NCBI GenBank assembly: GCA_041648495.1
Contig: JBAZOW010000207.1
Location: forward strand, 1 to 6,534
DNA: 6,534 bases
Direction of reading: 5' to 3'
DNA from: Patulibacter sp041648495
Lineage (GTDB): Bacteria; Actinomycetota; Thermoleophilia; Solirubrobacterales; Solirubrobacteraceae
Positions 1 through 6,534 of the stretch are shown here, piece after piece. Position 1 is the first letter of the stretch; each line of letters starts with the position of its first letter. The notes beneath the pieces are model-generated. The model was not told where the DNA came from. It did not search any database and was given only the letters and a program-made list of their open reading frames with translations. Both the position numbers and the translations under genes were made by a program.

Positions 1-1812
1 CGGACCGTCGCGGAGGGCCCGCTCGGCGGCGGCGACGTGCTCCGCGGCGACGTCGATCGCGCCGCGGTCGAACGCGATCAGCGCCAGCACCGCGGAGGCC
101 AGCGACGGCACCAGCGGCAATCCGGCCGATCCCGGCAGCGTCCGCTGGCCGTCGAGCGCGCGCTCGGCCCACGCGCTCGCCCGGTCCAGATCGCCCCGCA
201 GCAACTCGTGCCAGGCCGCGAACGCCGCGACCGCCAACGCGGACGGCGCGGCCCGCGGCAGCCGCTCCAGCACGCGCGGGGCGATCTCGGCCGCGCGTCC
301 GACGTCGCCGAAGCAGACCAGCGCCGAAAGCACGTCGGCGGCCAGCGCGAACGAGCCGGTGCCGTCGGGCATCGGCCCCTCCCATCCGGCCTCGGCGCCC
401 GCGGCGAGCCAGCTGTCGCGCCCCGCCTCGTCGCCCGCGACCGCCGCGACCAGGGCCGCGACGAAGGCCAGCCGGGCGTCCTGACGCACCAGGTCCGCAG
501 GGAACCGGTCGAGCCACTGCCGCGCGCGGGGCGCCTCGGCGTCGAACCCGACCAGGCGCATGCTGTGGGCGGCCAGCAGCTCGGCGGCGGGGTCCCACGC
601 CGCGGCCGAGAGGTAGTGGTCGAGCGCCTCGTACAGCTCGCTCTCGCCGCCCTCGCTCTCCAGCCACGCGCCGGCCCGCACGTGCAGTCGTCGGGCGCGC
701 TCGGGATCGCCCGCCTCCAGCCGCTCGCGCAGCACGTCGCGCAGCAGGTGGTGGCAGCGGAACCAGGTCCGCTGGCCGTCGAGCGGGATCACCAGCAGCG
801 AGTTGCCGGTGAACTCGCGGAAGGCGTCGCGCAGCTCGTCCTCGTCGCCGCCGAGCGCCCGCACGCAGAGGTCGGCGGTGAACCGGTTCAGCAGCGCGAC
901 CTCGTGCATGAACCGCCGGTGCGAGGGCGGCCAGACCGCGAGCACCTCGTCGGCCAGTGCCCCGAACACCGCCTCGTCGCCGGCGGCACCGTCCCGGGCC
1001 ACGGGATCGACCGGCTCGCCGATCCGCAGGCGCAGCGCGGCCAGGTACAGCGCGGCCGGCCAGCCCTCGACCCGGGCCTGGAGCGCCGCCAGCGCCGCGT
1101 CGTCGACGTCGAGCCCGAGCCGCTCGCGGACGAACTGCGCGGCCTCCTCGATCCCGAACCGCAGATCCTCGGTGCGCACGTCGAACAGCTCGCCGCGGAT
1201 GCCGCGGCGACTGAGCGCCTCGAGCTCCGGGGTCCGCCGGGCGCCGACGCCGACCGCGTGCGGGGTCGGCAGGCGCTCGAACACCCAGTCGACGCTCTGC
1301 CGGGTCGCGGGGTCGTCGAGCACCAGGTGCAGGTCGTCGAAGACGATCGTGATCGGGTCCTCGACCTCGGCCAGCACGTCGATCAGGCCGACGAGCACGT
1401 CGTCGCGCAGATCGGCGTCGTGCGCCGACGCGGCCCGCAGCAGCTCGTCGAGCGAGACGCCGACCAGCGGCTGGAGCGCACCGAGCAGCGCCGCCCAGAG
1501 CCGTCCGTCGCGGTCGTCGCGATCGACCGAGACCCAGGCGGTGCGCTCCGGGTCGGGCCGGGTGGCCGCCCACTGCGCCAGCAGCGTGCTCTTGCCGAAC
1601 CCGGCGGGCGCGCAGACCCGCACCATCGACGCCCCGCTGCGTCCGATCCGCTCCAGCAGCCGCTGACGCGGCACGTGCTCCGGTCGCGGCGGTGGTCGGT
1701 GGAACTTCGTCCGCGGGAAGACCGCGCCGCGCGTCCGTGGTTCCGACTTCGGCGCCGCGGACGGCGAGGAGCCCGTTCCGGGCCGGTCGTTCTGCACCAG
1801 GTTCTCGGTCAC
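1..1812 (-). CDS. MalT-like LuxR-family ATP-dependent transcriptional regulator (5' part; C-terminus off the left edge)
   Basis: The reverse strand is open from a GTG at 1812 to the window edge (604 codons). The protein has the architecture of large MalT/LuxR-type STAND ATPase activators, which bind a small inducer and ATP and switch on transcription. An entry motif FHRPPPRPEHVPRQRLLERI sits near residues 37-56. The Walker A motif is APAGFGKST (68-76). A Walker B-like ITIVFDD (154-160) is followed by GARRTPELEALSRRG (190-204). DLRFGIEEA, EGWPAALYLAALRLR and FRCHHLLRDVLRER (351-364) follow, all typical of the family. From about residue 375 the sequence is alanine- and leucine-rich helical repeat, probably the TPR-like sensor region. 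The HTH domain normally found at the C-terminus is outside the window. The start is uncertain: no Shine-Dalgarno precedes GTG 1812, a second in-frame GTG lies five codons later, and about 30 residues precede the conserved part. It is divergent from ureF. Its target genes cannot be read from the sequence. Confidence 0.9.
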   Translation of the reverse strand, partial: MTENLVQNDRPGTGSSPSAAPKSEPRTRGAVFPRTKFHRPPPRPEHVPRQRLLERIGRSGASMVRVCAPAGFGKSTLLAQWAATRPDPERTAWVSVDRDDRDGRLWAALLGALQPLVGVSLDELLRAASAHDADLRDDVLVGLIDVLAEVEDPITIVFDDLHLVLDDPATRQSVDWVFERLPTPHAVGVGARRTPELEALSRRGIRGELFDVRTEDLRFGIEEAAQFVRERLGLDVDDAALAALQARVEGWPAALYLAALRLRIGEPVDPVARDGAAGDEAVFGALADEVLAVWPPSHRRFMHEVALLNRFTADLCVRALGGDEDELRDAFREFTGNSLLVIPLDGQRTWFRCHHLLRDVLRERLEAGDPERARRLHVRAGAWLESEGGESELYEALDHYLSAAAWDPAAELLAAHSMRLVGFDAEAPRARQWLDRFPADLVRQDARLAFVAALVAAVAGDEAGRDSWLAAGAEAGWEGPMPDGTGSFALAADVLSALVCFGDVGRAAEIAPRVLERLPRAAPSALAVAAFAAWHELLRGDLDRASAWAERALDGQRTLPGSAGLPLVPSLASAVLALIAFDRGAIDVAAEHVAAAERALRDGP

Positions 1813-1865
1813 GGGCGACGGCCGCGGGCGGATCGGGGGCGTCGGGGGCTGGGCAGGGCGGACAT
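1809..1865 (-). other. Possible 18-codon leader ORF overlapping the regulator start
   Basis: On the minus strand an ATG at 1865 opens an 18-codon frame (MSALPSPRRPRSARGRRP). Its TGA at 1811-1809 overlaps the regulator's GTG (1812-1810) in a GTGA arrangement typical of translational coupling. A purine-rich GGAGGAG lies further upstream (1895-1889), but about 23 nt from the ATG, too far for a normal ribosome binding site. The ATG lies inside one arm of the 17-bp inverted repeat, so its likeness to the ureF start (MSALP in both) may be a by-product of that repeat. Only the layout is seen; translation is inference. Confidence 0.2.
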
Positions 1866-2027
1866 CGATCGGGCGCGTACGGGGGTAGCTCCTCCATCCC
1901 ACCGCACGACGGCGACCGCCGTCCCCTCAATCCGTCCAAGACGAGCGCGCTCGTGGTGTACGTCTGGACACCCGTCGCCGGGCGGCGGCCGACGAAGATG
2001 CACAGCACCGTCTCTCGTCGTCGTCCG
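1813..2027. promoter_or_regulatory. Divergent regulator/ureF intergenic region (presumed promoters)
   Basis: These 215 bp separate two divergently transcribed genes and must hold whatever promoters drive them, unless a transcript enters from outside. I see no convincing -35/-10 hexamer pair on either strand, which is normal for such GC-rich genomes. The visible structure is the 17-bp inverted repeat at its ends and a palindrome near the middle. The divergent arrangement is the usual context in which a regulator controls its neighbour or itself, but control of ureFGD by this MalT-like protein is only an inference. Confidence 0.5.
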
Positions 2028-2042
2028 ATGTCCGCCCTGCCC
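1851..2042. repeat. Perfect 17-bp inverted repeat flanking a 158-bp intergenic segment
   Basis: The left arm, 1851-1867, reads GGGCAGGGCGGACATCG. The right arm, 2026-2042, reads CGATGTCCGCCCTGCCC, its exact reverse complement. The arms enclose 1868-2025. The right arm contains the ureF ATG (2028-2030) and its first codons. The left arm contains an ATG in the opposite direction, 53 nt upstream of the regulator's GTG. At high G+C a match of this length between two sites about 200 bp apart is unlikely by chance. It could be paired operators, arms of an invertible segment, or a relic of a local inverted duplication. Confidence 0.75.
1934..1969. promoter_or_regulatory. Central palindrome and nested inverted repeat (candidate operator)
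   Basis: Positions 1941-1954 read ACGAGCGCGCTCGT, a perfect 14-bp palindrome. It overlaps a wider imperfect inverted repeat: GTCCAAGACG at 1934-1943 pairs with CGTCTGGAC at 1961-1969, with one bulged A. The palindrome's midpoint (1947.5) is one base from the midpoint between the two 17-bp arms (1946.5). It lies about 75 nt upstream of the ureF ATG, a reasonable distance for a regulator site. No known operator consensus is recognised. Confidence 0.4.
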
Positions 2043-2777
2043 CGCCTCCTGCAACTCGCCGACTCCGCGTTCCCGACCGGCGCCTTCGCGCACTCGCTGG
2101 GACTGGAGGGCCTGCACGCCGGGCACGGGCTGCGCGACGAGCACGACCTGGAGCGGGTCCTGCGCGAGCAGCTGGCGGCGATCGCGACCAGCGACCTGGT
2201 GGTGGTCGGGGCGGCGCACGGGGTGGCCGTCGACCACGCGGCGGCGGAGCGGTCTGGGAACGGGCCGGCGGCAGCATCGACCGGCCGGGACGGCGATCCG
2301 GCCATCGCGATCCGCGCCCTGGTCACGCTCGACCACGAGCTCGACGCCACCCGCAGCACGCGCGAGACCCGTGAGGCCTCGCGCTCGACCGGCGAGCGCT
2401 TCCTCCGGGCCGCCCGCTCGGTGCTGGACGATCGCCTGCTGGCCGACCTGGACCGCGCCGTGACCGACGGCCGGACCCCCGGCACGCTGGCCGTCGGCTG
2501 GGGCGTGGCCTGCGCGGGAGCGGGGATCGACGTCGCCGCGACGCGCCACGGGTTCGCCTTCGCCGCGCTCTCCGCGCTGTCCGCCGCCGGTCAGCGGCTG
2601 GTCCCGCTGGGCGGGATCGCCACCCAGCGCGCGCTCTGGGGCGCCGCCGGCGAGATCGACGCGGCGATCGCCCGGAGTCGCGAGGTCCCGGCCGACGACC
2701 TCTGCGCGTTCCTGCCCGCGCTCGACGTCCACTCCGCCCAGCACGAGCGCCAGCGCGTCCGCCTGTTCATCTCGTGA
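2028..2777 (+). CDS. ureF: Urease accessory protein UreF
   Basis: UreF is the all-helical urease accessory protein that joins UreD and UreG on apo-urease and acts as a checkpoint during GTP-dependent nickel insertion. The 249-residue product opens with the family signature LLQLADSAFPTGAFAHSLGLE (residues 7-27; one residue substitutes the usual GG). It continues with TRETREASRSTGERFLR (111-127) and RLVPLGGIATQR (190-201), and ends with the typical LDVHSAQHERQRVRLFIS tail (232-249). Residues about 72-95, rich in G, A, S and D, look like an extra loop compared with usual UreF. ATG 2028 starts just before the conserved block; ATG 1998 is also in frame and would add ten residues (MHSTVSRRRP). Neither has a clear Shine-Dalgarno, so the start is open. 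It is the first gene of ureF-ureG-ureD, with 37 nt to ureG. Its start codon lies in the right arm of the 17-bp inverted repeat. Confidence 0.96.
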   Translation: MSALPRLLQLADSAFPTGAFAHSLGLEGLHAGHGLRDEHDLERVLREQLAAIATSDLVVVGAAHGVAVDHAAAERSGNGPAAASTGRDGDPAIAIRALVTLDHELDATRSTRETREASRSTGERFLRAARSVLDDRLLADLDRAVTDGRTPGTLAVGWGVACAGAGIDVAATRHGFAFAALSALSAAGQRLVPLGGIATQRALWGAAGEIDAAIARSREVPADDLCAFLPALDVHSAQHERQRVRLFIS

Positions 2778-2805
2778 CCCCCATGCCGTCCCCCACCCCG
2801 CCCCC

Positions 2806-2810
2806 GAGGT
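2806..2810 (+). promoter_or_regulatory. Ribosome binding site of ureG
   Basis: GAGGT ends four nt before the ATG at 2815 and stands out in an otherwise C-rich spacer. It favours this start over the in-frame ATG at 2875, which would begin right at the P-loop strand (MRIGVGG) and has no purine-rich sequence upstream. Confidence 0.55.
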
Positions 2811-2814
2811 CCTG

Positions 2815-3603
<789 letters not shown>

Positions 3604-3670
3604 GCCCCTGATCCGGGAGGCGCCCGTCGGGTCGACGTCCCCCGCCGCTCGCGGACTCCACCGTCACGGG

Positions 3671-4474
3671 GTGCTCGAGCTGTCGGCGGTCGTCCGCCAC
3701 GGGCGCACCGTCGCCGACGCCCAGTCCGTGGCGTTCCCGGCGGGCACGGTCCGGATCAGCGACGTCGACGGCGACGGGGTCGGCGAGCTGCAGATCACCA
3801 ACCCGTCGGGCGGGCTGCTGGCGGGCGACCGGATGGACACCGTCGTCGACGCCGGCCCGGGGACGCGCCTGTCGGTCGTCACCCAGGGCGCCAACCGGGT
3901 CTGCGGCGCCGCGCTCGGTGCGCCGGTCCGCACCACGACGCTCGCGACGCGGCTGACGGTCGCCGACGGAGCGGTCGTCGAGTGGATCCCCCACCACCTG
4001 GTGCCCTACGCCCGTTCGCGGGTGCACCAGCGAACGGCCGTCGTGCTGGCCCCGACCGCGGGCCTGATCGCCTGGGAGGCGCTCTCGACCGGGCGCAGCG
4101 CCCGCGGCGAGCGGGCGGCGTGGGACCGGATCGACACCCGACTGCGGATCACGGCCGGCGACCGGCCGCTGCTGATCGACGGCGCCGTGCTCGACGCCGG
4201 CGGCGAGCCGTTCGACGGCGCCGACCTGACGGCGACCCTGGTCGTGCGGATCCCCGGCGGCTCCGATGGGTCCGTCGCCCTCGCCGACCGGCTCCACGAG
4301 CGGGCCGCCACCGTCCCCGGCGTCCTGGCCTCGGCGTCGGCGCTCGACGATCGACTGGTCGTCGGCCGCGTCCTCGCCCGCGACACCGCCGCGCTCTACG
4401 CGCTGCTCGCCGCCTGGCGTCCGGCGGCCCGCGCCGCGGTCGGCCTGCCGCCGGCCACCCGCCCGGTCGTCTGA
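3671..4474 (+). CDS. ureD: Urease accessory protein UreD (UreH)
   Basis: UreD is the beta-rich scaffold that docks on apo-urease and links it to UreF and UreG; nickel is thought to pass through a tunnel in it. The 267-residue product is of normal family length. It shows LELSAVVRHGRTV at the N-terminus, the hallmark NPSGGLLAGDRMD (44-56), TQGANRVC (71-78), VVEWIPHHLVPYARSR (102-117) and GLIAWEALSTGRSARGE (131-147), all matching UreD positions. Sequence similarity in this family is low, so the G-G-L-L-x-G-D-R block and the operon context carry the assignment. GTG 3671 is the first ATG/GTG/TTG in this frame after the stop at 3443-3445, but no Shine-Dalgarno lies next to it. The strongest purine run, GGGAGG (3615-3620), is about 50 nt away. 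The 67-nt gap from ureG is open in this frame, so a non-standard start such as CTG 3608 cannot be excluded. Confidence 0.93.
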   Translation: MLELSAVVRHGRTVADAQSVAFPAGTVRISDVDGDGVGELQITNPSGGLLAGDRMDTVVDAGPGTRLSVVTQGANRVCGAALGAPVRTTTLATRLTVADGAVVEWIPHHLVPYARSRVHQRTAVVLAPTAGLIAWEALSTGRSARGERAAWDRIDTRLRITAGDRPLLIDGAVLDAGGEPFDGADLTATLVVRIPGGSDGSVALADRLHERAATVPGVLASASALDDRLVVGRVLARDTAALYALLAAWRPAARAAVGLPPATRPVV

Positions 4475-4639
4475 CCGCGGGCGATCGCGTCGTCGGCCGG
4501 AGCACCTCGCGGACGGGCGAACGAGAGCCACGGCACGGTCCGCGGTCGACGACGTACCCGTCGCGTCGGCCGGGCCGCTCCGGGGAAGACGCCACCCCGT
4601 GCCACGGAGCCGAGGCCCCCGGCGTGCGAAGATCCCGCC
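4475..4639. other. Intergenic gap ureD-fbiC, no gene seen
   Basis: No credible coding frame or strong terminator (stem plus T-run) lies in these 165 nt. Weak repeats are present: TCGCGTCGTCGGCCGG at 4485-4500 recurs with a 3-nt deletion as TCGCGTCGGCCGG at 4561-4573, and CCGGAGC (4497-4503) can pair with GCTCCGG (4577-4583). Such short matches are common in GC-rich DNA. The gap is long enough to hold an independent fbiC promoter, though read-through from ureD is also possible. Confidence 0.4.
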
Positions 4640-6534
4640 ATGAAGACCAGCGGCAGGCCGGACCGCACCCCGCTCGCGGAGGCCACCACGATGCTTGCGC
4701 CGCGCCGCGTGACGTTCAGCCGCAACCACACGTTGTCGCTGTCCCGAACGTGCTCGTCGGTCTGCAAGTACTGCGCCTTCGCGACCCGCAGATTCCACCT
4801 GCACTCGCCGGAGGAGGTCCACGAGATCCTCGACGAGGCGGTAAAGCGGCGGACCAAGGAACTGCTGATCCTGACGGGCGAGGAGCCCGACCGGAACCCG
4901 GCCGTGATGAAGCGGCTCAACGAGCTCGGCTTCGACGACTTCGTCGCCTACGTCGTCTGGGCGTCCGAGGAGGCGCTCAAGCGCGGGATGCTGCCGCACA
5001 CCAACCTCGGCGCCGTCTCCGAGGACACGCTGCGGCGGCTGCGGACGGTCACCGCGTCGCAGGGCGTGATGCTCGAGTCGATCAGCGAGCGGCTGATGGA
5101 GACCGTCCACGCCGGGTCGCCGTCCAAGCACCCCAAGCGCCGGATCGAGACGATCCGCGCCGCCGGCCGACTGAAGATCCCGTTCACGACGGGGATCCTC
5201 GTCGGGATCGGCGAGACCCGGCAGGAGCGGTTCGACTCGCTCGCCGCGCTCGCCGAGGTCCAGGCCGAGTTCGGCCACATCCAGGAGATCATCCTCCAGA
5301 ACTTCGTCCCCCACGAGCGCTACTACGGCAAGGACGTCGGCCAGATCGCCGACGACTCCGCACGCGCCTACTGGCACACGGGAATCGCCGACGCCGACCA
5401 GCCGCTCGGCTGGGAGGGCTCGCCGCACCTGGACCTGCCCGACTGGGCCTGCCCGGTCTCGATCGACGACATGGTCGAGCTGGTCCAGGAGACCCGCCGG
5501 CTGATGCCCGACGTGGGGATCCAGATCCCGCCGAACCTCGCCGACTGGTGGCCGCGACTGGTCGCGGCCGGAGCGACCGACCTGGGTGGGTTGTCGTCCA
5601 ACGGCGACCACATCTCGCCCGAGCACCCGTTCCCGTCGCCGACCCAGGTCCGCGAGACGCTCAAGAAGCAGGACGTCGCCCTGTCGGAGCGGCTCTGCGT
5701 CTACGGCAAGTACATCAACGAGGAGTGGCAGGACCCGGCGGTCCTCGACACGATCACCGTCAAGTACTGGACGTTCATCCCCCGCGGCACCAGCGGCCGG
5801 AGCGAGGCGCCGTTCGTGATCGACCGCGACCTGGTCGCCCCCGCGCTCGAGAAGGCCCGCGACGGCGTGGCGTTGTCGGAGCAGGAGCTGACCGCGCTGT
5901 TCGTCGAGACCGATCCGGCCGCGGTCGAGCAGATCCGGATCGCCGCCGACGAGCTGCGCCGCGAGCTGGCCGGCGACACGGTCAGCTTCGTGGTCAACCG
6001 CAACATCAACATCTCCAACGTCTGCACCGTCGGCTGCGCGTTCTGCGGGTTCGGGCAGTCCAAGCGCTCGCCCGACGCCTACAACGTGTCGGAGGAGCAG
6101 TTCGAGCAGCGGGTCAAGGACGCGGTCGAGTACGGCGCGACCGAGCTCTGCATCCAGTCCGGGATCCACCCCGACTGGACGCTGGAGGATTACGAGCGCT
6201 GGTTGCAGCTGGCCAAGCGGTTCGGTCTGAAGCACGGGACCGACTTGCACCTCCACGCGTACTCGCCGATGGAGATCGCCCACATGGCCGACATCTCCGG
6301 ACTACCGCTGGACGAGCTGTTCGGCCGGCTCAAGGACGCCGGTCTGGGCTCGACCCCGGGCACCGCGGCCGAGGTGCTGGTCGACGGCATGCGCCAACGG
6401 ATCTCGCCGAACAAGCTCCCCGTCCAGCGCTGGGTCGACGTGATCCAGGCCAGCCACCGCGCCGGCCTGAAGTCGACCTCGACCGTGATGTTCGGCCACA
6501 TCGAGGAACCCTGGGAGCTGGCCCAGCACATGAA
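4640..6534 (+). CDS. fbiC: FO synthase FbiC, fused CofG-CofH radical SAM enzyme (3' end off the right edge)
   Basis: FbiC makes FO (7,8-didemethyl-8-hydroxy-5-deazariboflavin), the redox core of coenzyme F420. The CofH half joins a tyrosine-derived radical to 5-amino-6-(D-ribitylamino)uracil; the CofG half closes the deazaflavin ring. The frame is open from ATG 4640 to the edge (631 codons). The CofG-type half has a radical SAM cluster motif CSSVCKYC (C38, C42, C45), HAGSPSK (157-163) and TTGILVGIGET (183-193). The CofH-type half has the linker motif VVNRNINISN, a second cluster motif CTVGCAFC (C462, C466, C469), HLHAYSPMEI (from 537) and PGTAAE (573-578). Mycobacterium tuberculosis FbiC has 856 residues, so roughly 200 or more should lie beyond the window. 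GAAG (4628-4631), eight nt before the ATG, is a weak ribosome binding site. The two halves in one chain are the actinobacterial arrangement; archaea and cyanobacteria have separate CofG and CofH. No functional link to urease is apparent. Confidence 0.96.
   Translation, partial: MKTSGRPDRTPLAEATTMLAPRRVTFSRNHTLSLSRTCSSVCKYCAFATRRFHLHSPEEVHEILDEAVKRRTKELLILTGEEPDRNPAVMKRLNELGFDDFVAYVVWASEEALKRGMLPHTNLGAVSEDTLRRLRTVTASQGVMLESISERLMETVHAGSPSKHPKRRIETIRAAGRLKIPFTTGILVGIGETRQERFDSLAALAEVQAEFGHIQEIILQNFVPHERYYGKDVGQIADDSARAYWHTGIADADQPLGWEGSPHLDLPDWACPVSIDDMVELVQETRRLMPDVGIQIPPNLADWWPRLVAAGATDLGGLSSNGDHISPEHPFPSPTQVRETLKKQDVALSERLCVYGKYINEEWQDPAVLDTITVKYWTFIPRGTSGRSEAPFVIDRDLVAPALEKARDGVALSEQELTALFVETDPAAVEQIRIAADELRRELAGDTVSFVVNRNINISNVCTVGCAFCGFGQSKRSPDAYNVSEEQFEQRVKDAVEYGATELCIQSGIHPDWTLEDYERWLQLAKRFGLKHGTDLHLHAYSPMEIAHMADISGLPLDELFGRLKDAGLGSTPGTAAEVLVDGMRQRISPNKLPVQRWVDVIQASHRAGLKSTSTVMFGHIEEPWELAQHM

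Noticed and set aside
803..1666. 287-codon Ser/Arg-rich plus-strand ORF
   Set aside because: Shadow of the minus-strand regulator; a low-complexity Ser/Arg/Ala translation without domains.
37..2463. 808-codon plus-strand ORF spanning the regulator and much of ureF
   Set aside because: It is antisense to the MalT-like gene and out of frame with ureF. Its product is Arg/Gln/Pro-rich with no recognisable domain, as expected from a GC-rich antisense frame.
1809..2744. 311-codon minus-strand ORF opposite ureF
   Set aside because: It is antisense to ureF with no family resemblance. Only its last 18 codons, which overlap the regulator start, are discussed separately.
4475..4639. Possible transcription terminator or hairpin after ureD
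   Set aside because: Only 7-bp pairings separated by more than 50 nt were found, with no T-run, so a factor-independent terminator is not supported.
4266..4643. 125-codon plus-strand ORF running from ureD into the fbiC start
   Set aside because: It is out of frame with ureD for most of its length and is Arg/Pro/Ser-rich with no motif.

Overview
The window comes from a very GC-rich bacterial chromosome, by eye over 70% G+C. G or C fills most third codon positions, which also produces long spurious ORFs antisense to the real genes. An F420 (FO synthase) gene with CofG- and CofH-type halves fused in one polypeptide, together with a large MalT/LuxR-type ATPase regulator, points to an actinobacterium in the broad sense. 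A deep-branching class such as Thermoleophilia is possible, but that is an inference.

Layout from left to right. (1) Positions 1-1812, minus strand: the first 604 codons of a MalT-like, LuxR-family ATP-dependent regulator, whose C-terminal DNA-binding part lies off the left edge. (2) Positions 1813-2027: a divergent intergenic region. It carries a perfect 17-bp inverted repeat (1851-1867 and 2026-2042) that ends in the ureF start codon. A 14-bp palindrome (1941-1954) lies almost exactly midway between the arms. (3) Positions 2028-4474, plus strand: ureF, ureG and ureD, the urease maturation genes, closely spaced and probably one operon. (4) Positions 4475-4639: a short gap with no gene. (5) Positions 4640-6534, plus strand: the first 631 codons of fbiC, cut by the right edge.

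UreF, UreG and UreD form the complex that loads nickel and CO2 into apo-urease. The urease structural genes ureABC and the nickel chaperone ureE are not in this window. Upstream of ureF is an unrelated divergent gene and downstream of ureD is fbiC, so any structural genes must lie elsewhere. UreG carries an unusual histidine-bearing C-terminal tail. FbiC makes FO, the deazaflavin core of coenzyme F420, and has no obvious functional link to urease.

Most of the window is well-known biology. The least explained part is the intergenic region at 1813-2042, which has the geometry of either paired operator sites or a small invertible promoter segment. No recombinase gene is visible to support the second reading.
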